Source: Archegozetes longisetosus (Eukaryota > Arthropoda > Arachnida > Sarcoptiformes > Trhypochthoniidae). From it: a stretch of DNA of 64,000 nt. The notes under the pieces were generated by a model. It saw only the letters and a list, made by a program, of their open reading frames with translations, had not been told where the DNA came from and searched no databases. Shown here piece after piece: positions 26,819 to 37,205 of the stretch (position 1 is the first letter of the stretch; every line of letters starts with the position of its first letter). The stretch spans positions 14,479,794 through 14,543,793 of the forward strand of contig JAEMBT020000009.1 in the NCBI GenBank assembly GCA_018873245.2. Direction: 5' to 3'. A program made the translations under genes and the position numbers.

Positions 26819-28883
26819 TAGTTAAGATTAATTTTGAATTCTTATCAAAAGTTGAAGCTCTTAACAAGACTACAAAATGATAATTTCAAATAAAATACTG
26901 GTTCTAATAGACTGCATACCGCAAATGGCCAAATGAACCTAGAAATAAATGGAGCGATGTCTGAGTAATTAATTCTTCCATACGCTATTTTAGAGACAAA
27001 TTGGCCTGAGTCTCCCTTTAAATAATGAAATTTCAATTAATTAAGGTTAATTTTATATCTGTTAGATAGGAATGAGTTAAATTAAAGAAGTTTGAGATAT
27101 GAAATTCAAATATTTTTTCTAATCTTCAGTTCAAAATTCCGAATAACATTCCGATTGTATTGTTGAATTAGTTGTTTAAAGATAATTAGGGTAGTCCTCT
27201 GATTCAGTTCATATACTCTGACTTCTAACTATAGCAAAATGATGCTTGTTCACTTTTCATCAGATGCAAACAAATATTGTTAACAATTGGTTCAAGTACG
27301 AGTTTTTCATAGTAATATCTGTATCGATCACAATCAATGCTATATCTTCTCCAAAAATGTCTAGATTATTGAAACATCCATTTTCCGAATATATAAATTG
27401 CTTCTGATTTATCTTATGAATAGTTTCAACTTCAATTTTATATCGATAGATCGCTGTTATATGAATTTGAAAACATCGGTCATAGATTAATTTAAGTTTT
27501 AGTCGTGCTCCCTTCCCCAAGTGCTGGTGGAGCATGAGCCCATATTTTCAGTTAGAATTTGGTTAGGTTTTGTATTGTACTAACTCTCCATACAGATAAC
27601 TCTTAAGCCTTTAATTTTTGGTTAAATGGTACTTCGGACTCCTGCTGTTGCGTGCTTAAGCTTAAACAATAAAGTATTTTTGATGAACTTGTGCTGCAAT
27701 AATATTGAAAGAGGAACAACTAAAGCCTTTATTTACAATTAGGTGAAAATATAGAAAATAAATCACTTTATTTATACTAAAAAATCATCATACTCAAACT
27801 ACAAATTGATGTCACAACATATCTATTAATGATAGTTTCATCACAAAAGCATACAATATATTGAGGAATATTATGAATTCTAAATTATCTGTTCTAATAT
27901 TCAAGTAAAACTCTGAAAGCGAATTCGTCATTCTCTGCATCATTTACCTCAAAATGAATTGAATGGCAACAGTCATTAATAATTTTCTTTACAGCAGTCA
28001 GAATGTCTTTCAAACATTTCAAACAATTATAAGCAAGATTTGAATTGTTAGGAATGAAATATTTTATTATTGATAATCTAAAAATATTACTGGTTAATTG
28101 AGTCCAATCTTAATACTTTTTGTTTACTTCAGGACTATTTTTTCAAGAATATTTACCTAAAGTAATAATTGCAATCAAAGGAAAGCTCAAATTCGAGATT
28201 TAATTAGAAATTATTGTTTTTCTCCTATTGTGCAAGAAAATCAGTTTTAGCATGGAATCAAGCAGGCTTATTTTAGATCACTCTCTATAGTACTTTTGGA
28301 CTGAGTCTGTCGTTTAGGATAAGTCTGTATTTATCTCTATTAGCAGCCCTAGCTTAAATGAAATATAAACGCGATTCACAACATCTGCAAGATTACATAC
28401 TACAGCTAGAAGTTAGGGAAAGTGATCATCAAACTTTTTATTTAATTTTCAAAATTTATTTGCTCGAATAAATCTAATCAGTCATTGTTTGCATTAAGTG
28501 CTTAGATGTATTTACTAGTACTATCCTTCACTTCGTAGATAAGTTGGCGTAATCATATTTGTTTTGCAGACATGTAGGGTTGAAGATGAAGATTTAGTTC
28601 TCGAAAGATTTAATTTGATGATAGAACTGATTGACGAAGACTTATTTGAAAATAAGATACATTTAATATAGAACCAATCTTAGTTACAAATATCGATTAA
28701 ATATACAAGAAATTTAATTAAGTAATCAGGAATATACAATAAAAAGAAACGTGAATAAAGACATTTATACAAATAATATAACTAATAGTTATAATTGTAT
28801 AACTAATTAATTAAGAGCCAATTTAAAGTTTGACTACTAAATAACGGTTCAATACCGATCTATTTAGGAATGAATTAATTCAT

Positions 28884-30933
28884 TTAATTAAAATCACGAT
28901 CTGGTAATACGATTGGAGCGGCTAATGTCCAAATGTAAAGAGCACAACAGACCCATGAAGAAGCTATTTTAACCCACATCGAGCCCAAACTCTCACTGAA
29001 GTTATTGTGACCATCGCCAGGACTACAATTCAGAAATAAGTGACTCATTAATCTAGGATCAAAATCAAACTACGATTCAATACTTACTTATACCAGTTGG
29101 TTAATGTCATCATTACATAAAGTGTGGCCAAAGCGAACATGAAATGAAAGAAAGACCAGCTGTAAGCGACACTATCTTCCTCGTTATCCCACGAGCCACC
29201 CTTGGCTTCACCACTGGAACCTCCATCTTCGCCGCCTATTTCAAACATTTTAAATAGTTGTCAACTTTTACTGATAGTAATACAATCATGTTATAAAAGT
29301 TCACGATTAGAAAAACAGAAATATCGATCAAACTATCTAATCATGTTCGAAGACTTCAAGATTTATACCTTCATTTGAAGTCAGTTGAGAAGTAGATCCT
29401 CCTAAGTATTTAATCATAAAATCAATTGATCACAATCAGAGTGAAGAAGTGAGTTATCAATCAAAAACTTTAAGAGTTTAGAGTAAATAAAAGCCTACTA
29501 ATGGATCAAATGAATTAGTTTGAGTTGAATGAAAGTACTCACCACTGCCACTGTCGTTCATCAGTATTTGGTTGGCACCGTTATTTTGCCCACTTGCGAG
29601 TGGGTCGACGTTCGGATACTTGAGTACAGAACACACAAGAAAAACAACGCCAAACTGACCAGAGATGCCGAATCAAATCGACCTGTATCCTTGTGAACGA
29701 ATACTTCCGGTTTGCAGTTTTGGTTTGTATTGTTGTTCATTGCAGACCATGTCAGGTAAATTGTGTATAATGTTATCAAAGAGGATTGGAGTAAGCCAGA
29801 TCTCGGCTGATCTGTACACAAATTTTATCTCAGTTTTGATTTATTTCACCAAATATCAAGTCGTTTACTCACAGTCTTGAACTTTAGGCAGAATTGACAG
29901 AACAGACATAATCAAACACAGTATTAGATTGAATGATATGTAAAACTTATGTAAACCACAATCGCCTGCTTTGGTGTAATACACGTAAAACAAGACAATT
30001 GACACAATGGCAGTCAAGTAGTTAACCACTGTGAAGAATATTAATCCTATAAACAAGTTAAGTGCGAATTAGAAAATATGAGAATTTATGCTAAGCATAA
30101 TTGAAAAATTCTTACCGACATAATACCATTTAGACTCAGTTTCTTCAAACTTTTCGACCCAATTCTCAGCCCACGTATGCGCGAAATCAATGATTAAAAT
30201 CAATTGAATCAAAATGAAGCAAAAGCCACCAATTAGTCCAAAGTATTTCCAAACTGTAGACCAACAGAATTAAGTTGTAGTTAATTTGAATTCAGAATTT
30301 AAAGATTTAATGATTGAAACCTTCTCCAAAAGTGTTAGCTTCTGGTATGAAAAAAGCGCCAACCATTATAGCGATCAGTAACAAATACTTAATTCCCCAA
30401 AAGCTAAAAAAAGCACAATTTGAGAGACGAAGAGATAATTGAAAAGAGTAAATAGTTAGTACCCGTTCTGAATGGAAGCTCTTGCATCTTTAGAGCTTTT
30501 GACGTTGAACATGATAATAGCAAACAATAAGAAAAACATGGTTAACGCAAACATAATTCTATAGACAGCCAGATATCCCACAGCATCCTTGCAAGTGTCT
30601 GAGTTGGAACAAAACGGCACGTCTTTCATCTTCTCCGCTATCCATGGAGTTAGCATTATCCAACCCACGATTGTGGTCAAGAATAACATCAACGCATACA
30701 TAATACGAGCTGCAGTCGAGTTTCGACAACTCGGACAACATCCCAGTAGACCACATGCTGCTGATGAGCAACAACACGCCAACTGTTCCATCAATCAACA
30801 CATTTTCATTTAAATATCATTTGTATTTAATATTATTTTCATATTAATCAGTAGATTAACCTTCAAATTAATTAATAGCAGAAAAATATTAAAATACCTG
30901 TCCAGCAGTGCACACTCCAAGAACTGCACCCAT
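28884..30933 (-). CDS. Serinc: SERINC / TMS membrane protein (serine incorporator family)
   Basis: Multi-pass membrane protein of the SERINC family (about 10 membrane helices, lipid scramblase-type fold). Coding exons, minus strand: 30898-30933, 30463-30782, 30321-30403, 30116-30253, 29873-30046, 29543-29811, 29369-29401, 29088-29235 and 28884-29022, with introns of about 50-160 bp. Diagnostic stretches: MGAVLGVC at the N-terminus, [75 protein letters not shown], and the C-terminal [15 protein letters not shown] non-coding 5' exon probably ends at 31060, joined to 30961. Odd point: the sixth exon changes frame near 29575-29585. One frame reads [13 protein letters not shown] and then stops, while the strong GTGAGT donor at 29542 fits only the other frame. 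One missing A in an AAAA run would explain it. Confidence 0.93.
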
Positions 30934-31060
30934 TGTTCAAGTCCACAAGTTTGATTCAAATCTGAAATATATTAAACTTGAATTATGGTTCGATTGTAAT
31001 TACAAAGACAATCACATCAATATTGAATAAATGACTAATAATCACTCATAAACACTTACT

Positions 31061-31618
31061 TTTCAAATCAATTTATATTGAGTCTCAACTGAAAATACAC
31101 CCTTTAATTAATACTGATACCCTTAACACCAACCAGATCTAATTCAATTTGAAGTCTTAATGAGATTTATATTAAATTGGTTTGACTAAAAGTCAAATTA
31201 ATGATTGCTTTGTTTGTACGCAACTTGTAAACAATAAAAATCGATACAAACATTATATATTTTTATTTGCAGATGTCTCCACTTCACGCCTCACTTCTTC
31301 AGACGAACAATTTGAAGATTAGATTGATATCAGCTCTGGTCATAACTTAACTTTTGTCTCATCTAAATTGCATCATTTCAATTCATTTTATTCAATTTAG
31401 ATCAATATTAAACTCATTTGAATCAAAAAGTTTTAATTAATCATAGTTTAGAAAATAAAAATTGACGTCATTTATCGATAATTTTGACTCTTATTAATGC
31501 ATGTCTTTATCGTTGATATTTGAGTGCAAATTAATTTTGATTTCTATTAAGCAAATCAAAATTATTTAAAGAGTTAAATATAAGCCGGAATTATATTTAA
31601 GTAGAATTTGCCGAAGAG
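31061..31618. other. Divergent promoter region between SERINC and U2AF
   Basis: About 560 bp separate the presumed SERINC 5' exon (minus strand) from the U2AF start codon (plus strand). The two housekeeping genes are head to head and may share regulatory DNA. The clearest motifs are the CRE and DRE octamers at 31463-31480. No other gene is seen. Confidence 0.5.
31463..31480. promoter_or_regulatory. Adjacent CRE and DRE octamers
   Basis: TGACGTCA (31463-31470) is the full palindromic cAMP-response element bound by CREB/ATF bZIP proteins. TATCGATA (31473-31480) is the full DRE octamer bound by DREF at insect housekeeping promoters. They are two bases apart, about 140 bp upstream of the U2AF start codon. 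The motif matches are exact; the function is inferred. Confidence 0.5.
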
Positions 31619-32923
31619 ATGGCCGAATATTTGGCTTCAATTTTCGGCACAGAAAAGGATAAGTAAGTGTTATATCGATTGAGGGATTGCAATACATTTA
31701 GTTCATATAATTGATTTTCATTAATAAGTGTAGAGAATTGAGTTGAAATTGTATGAGATTTAAATTAATTGATTATGATTTGTATGTTAAAGGGTGAACT
31801 GTTCGTTTTACTTCAAGATTGGGGCGTGTCGTCACGGAGACAGATGTTCGCGAATTCATAATAAACCAACTTTCAGTCAAGTAATCATTTTCTAAACTAA
31901 TACAAATAATTGCTTTTATATTTTCATTAATTATCTCATTATTTTAGACTTTATTATTACAAAACTTATACCAAAATCCTCAAAATGTTGGCCAAACTGC
32001 CGATGGGGCTAATGGTATGTTAACTTCTGGCAGATTTCTATTGTTTTCCATCAACTATAAAGTTATTTCAGTTTGAGATTGACTTTAATCTAAATTTAAA
32101 ATCTTTAAGAGATTGCACTCCAAGGCGTACAAATAATGAGCGACGAGGAGGCACAGGAACACTTCGACAACTTCTTTGAAGATGTTTTCATTGAATTGGA
32201 AGATAAATACGGAGAGATCGAAGAAATGAATGTTTGCGACAATTTGGGTGACCACTTAGTCGGAAATGTTTACGTCAAAGTATGTGCACTGCTTTGAATG
32301 ACTTGCGAATTAATTCCTACTTTATTTAACTTAATTTCTTAAGTTTCGTCGCGAAGAAGATGCTGAGAGAGCTGCCACTGAACTGAATAATCGTTGGTTT
32401 GGCGGTCGACCCATTTATGCAGAGTTGTCTCCTGTCACTGATTTTCGAGAAGCGTGTTGTCGACAATACGAAATGGGGTATTATTTATTTAGATTATAAA
32501 TCGATTTTACAAAATTAACTTTTTGTTTGATTCAAAGTGAATGCACAAGAAGTGGATTTTGCAATTTCATGCATCTGAAGCCCATATCTCGTGAGTTGAG
32601 AAGAGAGTTATATGGAAGAAGACGTGCAGCCGCCATAGAAAGAAGACTTGCCAGGTTTGACACTTAATAATTTCAATTAATTTGAAATAACTTTCTATTT
32701 CACCACCAGCTACGTCACTGGTCGATCACGATCTCGAAGCCCAGAACGTCCGCGTGATAGAGAACGTAGACGTAGAAGCAGTTCAAGAGGTCGAGATCGG
32801 GAAAGACGTTCCAAAAGTCGCGATCGAGAGAGACGCAGAAGTCGTGATAAAGAACATCGAAGACGATCTCGCGACCGCGATCACGAGGACAAAGATATGG
32901 GATCAGACTTTAATGGCAGATAA
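31619..32923 (+). CDS. U2af38: Splicing factor U2AF small subunit (U2AF35/U2AF38)
   Basis: Nuclear protein that pairs with the U2AF large subunit and recognises the AG of 3' splice sites. Exons 31619-31662, 31793-31880, 31948-32014, 32110-32279, 32344-32477, 32538-32654 and 32710-32923 give 277 residues with no frame break. In order: the near-invariant N-terminus [15 protein letters not shown]; a first CCCH finger ([18 protein letters not shown]); the U2AF-homology RRM ([40 protein letters not shown]); a second CCCH finger ([13 protein letters not shown]); [15 protein letters not shown]; and an Arg/Ser/Asp/Glu tail ending SDFNGR. An AATAAA at 33025 lies about 100 bp past the stop. Only the stretch before the RRM (about residues 60-75) departs notably from other U2AF1 proteins. 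Introns are 60-130 bp. Confidence 0.97.
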
Positions 32924-33024
32924 AAGTGATTTGGATTTAAATGAATTGGTTTTCACTTCTATCTTAGCATATTTTGCACAATTATTGATTAATTTTCCAG
33001 GCATTCATATTTGCTTTCGTTTCC

Positions 33025-33030
33025 AATAAA
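33025..33030 (+). terminator. Poly(A) signal of U2AF gene
   Basis: AATAAA about 100 bp past the U2AF stop codon, in a T/A-rich context suited to 3' end formation. Confidence 0.5.
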
Positions 33031-34289
33031 TATTCAGTTTTCAGTATTCATTAAAACTAAGACAAATTAAACTTTTCTAGTTATTTATTGAACTAAATTT
33101 GTTTGGGGTAATGGTATAAAAAGTCATATCGTTTAAATATTCGTTAACGATGTGATTTTTTGAAATACTAACCCTATTTTCTACAAATATTTATCAGAGT
33201 TTCTCTTCATTTTTGAGGACCTGATCATTATAAGTGCATACTAAAGTTATCGTGATCCTGAAACTAGTTAATATGAGATATTGAAAAAGAACTGAATTAC
33301 TTTTAATTAAACCAGAGCTCAAGTTTATTTTTTATTTTAAGTAATTTTCCGCACGATTGACTTGAAACCAGTGTTTTTCAAATAAAACAAATGATTTCAC
33401 AAAAGTCGGATATCGTTTTCAGTAAAGAATCTGAAGAATGAAGTGAAGCAAAACGAAGTAGAGAGAGGAGGTGAAGTGTGCTTGAATTTTGGTAAAGGTG
33501 TGGTGTGCGTAATAGCGTGGAAAATATGTTCCAATTCATGCTCTATATGTCTTAACTGTATATTGATATTTTCTTAAATAAGTTGTAATGAATTTTAACG
33601 ACCAAAATCATCCCTTAGTTGAAGCCGAACAAATGGTTGAACAGTCAGATATAACAAAGAAAGTTTTAAACAAATGTTGAATCATATTGACAACTAAAGC
33701 AAAATACAATTTTATTCTTAGTCATAAACTTAATAATCTTTTTCGTTTCCTGTTATTTAAGCCTCGGTAGAAGTAGTGATTGCCCGAAAGTTAGCTAAAA
33801 GTTAACAAAAAGTTAGACAAAGTTTAAAGTTAGACAAAGTTTAAAAAAAGTTTTTCTGATAAGATTTGCATAAACATGATATAAACTTGTTTCACTTATC
33901 GAACATGTTGAAATGTTTACTTTCGAGTTTGCTCTCAATAGAATGCTATAATATGACCGAATTATAGACAAGATATGTGTCAATGTCATATTTTGAATAT
34001 TTCGAATCAATTAAAAGTAGCTGTGTCATACTTTAGATTTGAAAATACAACAAAACTATCAGAAGATTTGATCAATAAGAAAGCCATGCGTTTCGATGGA
34101 GCAGTAAATTAGCTAAACAATTAAATACAGTGAGCTCATTTATTATTCATTTTTACTCCAAATGTTTCACTTTAGAAGAAAATCAACTCAAATCGAGCAG
34201 AAAAACATTAAGTCGAACATGAGTTTTGAAATATAATGGATATGTTTAGATTGTTGAGGTGGTAGTTGTTTTGTGATGCTCTGATCGTG
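33031..34289. other. Intergenic region
   Basis: No recognised gene. A purine-rich stretch (about 33425-33480) and the run before 34290 may include leader sequence of the next gene, but no splice-consistent upstream exon was found. Confidence 0.4.
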
Positions 34290-35354
34290 ATGGAATCAAA
34301 AAATGTATTTATGTTAGTTATATATATATTTATTAATTTTGTATTAGTTGTTTTATCACAAAATCCTGCTGTGAAAGTTCTATCAAATCAACTATCAAGC
34401 AAAGCTCCTGTATTGACACTCGCTCAAATGCTAATGACTGCAAAATTAATGAAAGATTATCAACAGAGAAATGCCAAACCTAGTGGAAACAGTAAAACTA
34501 GGTATATGCTTTTTGTCGGAAAAGGGAATATACAGTTTCAAAATCATGAATTAGAAGTGTAAGTATTTTTCTTTAAAAGTATTTTAAATTCTCTAATCAG
34601 TTATTCTAAGCAGAAAAGTATTCATAACTTTGTAGATCTTTTTGTTACACTAATATCAATAAGTCTGATAATTGTTTGATGAGACACAAAGCCATGAAGT
34701 TTTCAACTGTGAATATCTTTATTTTATTCCTTTAGCTCTAACTCAACAGAACCAATTGATTCAGAGACGACAACAGAAGCTTACGACGACTTAGCAAAAA
34801 ACAAACCTCTTTTGAAATTCGTGGCTCGAAATGGATATCAAGTCTGGAAACGAATGTTAGAATTGCCACCAAATTCAAACAACGAAACAGATATGATGGA
34901 CTCTTGGTCTATGCAAAAGGTAAAGCATGTCGAACCAGAGAGAAAAGAGAGAAAAAAACCTAAGGATTACAAACCAGCCGTTCAAATGATTGAAAGCGAA
35001 AATGGTGTTATTGAGCACAAAGTTAATGCTCCCCGATGGTTCAAAGATATCGTCAATAATGGGGTAAATAGCCATAAAAAATTCAATAAATTTGGTCCGA
35101 TGGTTGGAAACGAGTTTTTTGGTTTGCCTAATGCTGAAGATCAACAAAGTGTTAAACATAAGAACAAAGCAATTGTTTTGAAAAATAAAAAGTCTCCAGA
35201 TGATTCCCAAAAGCCAAAAAGAATTTTCAGTTTAAGCAACAGTTTTGGGCGAGTTGTTATCAATGGCTTTAATGGAATAATTCGTGGTATCGGTTCGCTG
35301 TTTGGGTTCAATCAGAATAAGAATAAAAGAAACTTCTTTTCTAATGAGAATTAG
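34290..35354 (+). CDS. Secreted basic protein, unknown family
   Basis: Two exons, 34290-34558 and 34736-35354, joined at GTAAGT/TTTAG with matching phase, encode 295 residues. I do not recognise the family. Residues 1-23 form a typical signal peptide (a hydrophobic run after MESKN, ending near VLSQ), with no later membrane helix. The mature chain is rich in Lys, Asn and Glu, with low-complexity basic runs such as ERKERKKPKDYK. Near the C-terminus, KPKR (35211-35222) and NKNKR (ending 35330) flank a glycine-spaced hydrophobic segment containing NGIIRGIGSLFGF, as if a peptide could be released. The ATG at 34290 is preferred because the signal peptide starts there. An AATAAA at 35587 and a small palindromic repeat (35398-35464) lie in the probable 3' UTR. 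Confidence 0.7.
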
Positions 35355-35397
35355 CTGTAATTTTGAAAGAGTTTGATTATAGTTCAAAATTATCGTA

Positions 35398-35464
35398 TAG
35401 TCAATATATTGTCGACCTCTTATGTATTGAGTCAATGGATTACAAGTCGAGAACTTATTGACTA
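35398..35464. repeat. 67-bp palindromic mini-repeat, copy 1
   Basis: TAGTCAATA...GTCGAC at the left is inverted as GTCGAG...TATTGACTA at the right. A second copy lies at 55800-55867; both contain CGACCTCTTATGTATTG and AGTCAATGGATTA. It behaves like a very short MITE and here lies within the presumed 3' UTR of the secreted-protein gene. Confidence 0.6.
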
Positions 35465-36054
35465 ACAGATAGATCAGTTTAGAAATGAAATTAAGTGGAA
35501 CTTATTAAAATATTATGGGTCATTCAAGTTTAGAAATATACTGAGATCTATCATCAGAGCAAAACTTCTGTATCATTTCAATACTCAATAAAACATTACT
35601 TAGCATAATTCTCTGTAAAACATTCATTAAAGGCCAATCTTATTTCTACGTACAAACATGTGCGCATGCGTGAGTAGTAACTGTTGTGTATACATGCTGT
35701 GTAGCGTGTGTGGCGCTCAGTTTAACTTTTGTTTACAAATACTTGTTTACAATTTCTTATATACCGTTATTTTAAACTGTATTTTACTGTTTAAACTGAT
35801 TTGTTATTTTCAAGACTGAATTTAACTAAGTTTTATATTTCAATCGTCGTCAACACAACATCTTAACATCGGCACATCATCAAAAAGGTAAAGAACCCTT
35901 TATTTAGTTTTGCTGCTGCTATTTCTGCTGCATTTGCCGCAGTCAATACTTCACTGCCGACTGAACTGCATCAGTTCTGTTTTAATTCTAGTCTTGCATC
36001 AGTCCAGACTTTATTCTAGTTGTGCGTTGATTCTAGTCCTGCATCAACTATACT

Positions 36055-36437
36055 TAGTGATTAACTTTTTCGGCGTACGCTGAGTTATGCCGAATTTTGC
36101 CGCCGAATTCGGAAAAAATCGTTCGGCGTAAACCATGGTCTACGCCGAAAAAACCGAAAAATACCTATTTTTGAATTATTTAAAGCTTTTAGAACGGTAT
36201 TTTTGCATTAATAAACGTTCAAACAGCAAATGCTATTGTATTTTATTGGAGACATTGAAGAAAGACTTATTAATTATTAGTTAATTGATTATTAATGTTT
36301 TGCTGTTCAATGATTTGATAATGTTCAATGATTTGATAATAAAACTCAATTTTATTCATTTAAAGTATTATTAGTTTTTACGCCGAATTTTACCACCGAA
36401 TCCGGTTCTCACTATACGCCGAAAAAGTTAATCACTA
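36055..36437 (+). mobile_element. hAT derivative A nested in the MULE
   Basis: 383 bp with perfect 23-bp inverted tips starting TAGTGATTAAC and continuing TTTTTCGGCGTA. A trace of a transposase tail (GDIEERLINY, then stop) matches the tail in the neighbouring copy B. The pair A+B is flanked by ACTATACT (36047-36054 and 37072-37079), an 8-bp duplication typical of hAT elements. Confidence 0.75.
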
Positions 36438-36445
36438 GTTATAAT

Positions 36446-37071
36446 TAGTGAATACAGTTCTCGGCTTGACGCCGAATTTAAACTTTAAGGCTGAATTTCA
36501 CCGCCGAATCAAACAAAAAAGATTCTGCGAGGACCGAATTCACGCCGAATAAACCGAATTTTAAGCTATTTTTGATTGAAGTTGAGTACTATTCATGCAT
36601 TTTTTTGTATATTGTCTCTAAACAAAAAACATATAACTGTATATTTAAAAACTGTAAACAATAATATATTCAAATAGTAAGTCAATTAATGATAAGGTTT
36701 TAAACCAAAAATACACACTATCTTGTATTGCAATATCTTTATTATGTATGGCATGTGGCAGTTGTGATGCTGAAAGATCATTCAGTAAAATGAGAGGTAT
36801 TAATACTATCAAAAGAAATCGCATGAATTCAGACACGCTTAAAATTCAAATGATTATATATTTCAATGAAGATATTAAACAAAGGCTTGTTAATTATTAA
36901 ATTGTAATAGAATGATGCTGTTATAAAGCTTGATTATTCAATAAAAATTTATGTAATTTTTTAAAGCCGAATTTCACCGCCGAATTATGAAAAATTTGTT
37001 CGGTTTGAAGGTTAAGCCGAATCTCTCCGCCGAATTCAGACTCGCCTTCACGCCGAATACTGTATTCACTA
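36446..37071 (+). mobile_element. hAT derivative B nested in the MULE
   Basis: 626 bp with inverted tips starting TAGTGAATACAG and inner GCCGAAT-rich sequence related to copy A. Only 8 bases (GTTATAAT) separate it from A, while the duplication ACTATACT flanks the outside of the pair. It carries the hAT dimerisation-domain relic at 36751-36900. It is internally deleted and non-autonomous. Confidence 0.75.
36751..36900 (+). pseudogene. hAT transposase C-terminal dimerisation-domain relic
   Basis: A 49-codon frame ending in TAA contains AERSFSKMRGINTIKRNRM, the hallmark of the hAT C-terminal dimerisation domain (ER-x-FS, then an R-x-R/L helix). Upstream catalytic parts are absent, so this is the 3' end of a deleted transposase. 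The last residues (NEDIKQRLVNY) parallel the tail in copy A, linking both to one hAT family. Confidence 0.7.
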
Positions 37072-37205
37072 ACTATACTTTTGCATCAGTCCAGACGTTT
37101 TATTCTAGTTGTGCGTTGATTCTAGTCTTATATCAACTCTAGTCTTGCGTCAATTCCAGATCCTTATTTCCAGTTCTTGCATCGTTTTATCGATTTTTCT
37201 TAATC

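Larger units (their letters stand above)
21492..28883. other. Long intergenic region without recognised genes
   Basis: About 7.4 kb in which no reading frame on either strand resembles a known protein. An AATAAA at 21615-21620 probably ends the sulfotransferase transcript. The region holds the pogo-like MITE at 23504-23676, an A/T microsatellite of AATAA units near 23806-23832, a perfect-looking hairpin at 25400-25456 and one pogo-type terminus near 26755-26818. The remainder shows nothing that can be supported. Confidence 0.5.

Noticed and set aside
30559..30813. Open frames on both strands overlapping the second SERINC exon
   Set aside because: The SERINC frame carries strong family motifs and fitting splice sites; the others are out-of-frame or antisense shadows.
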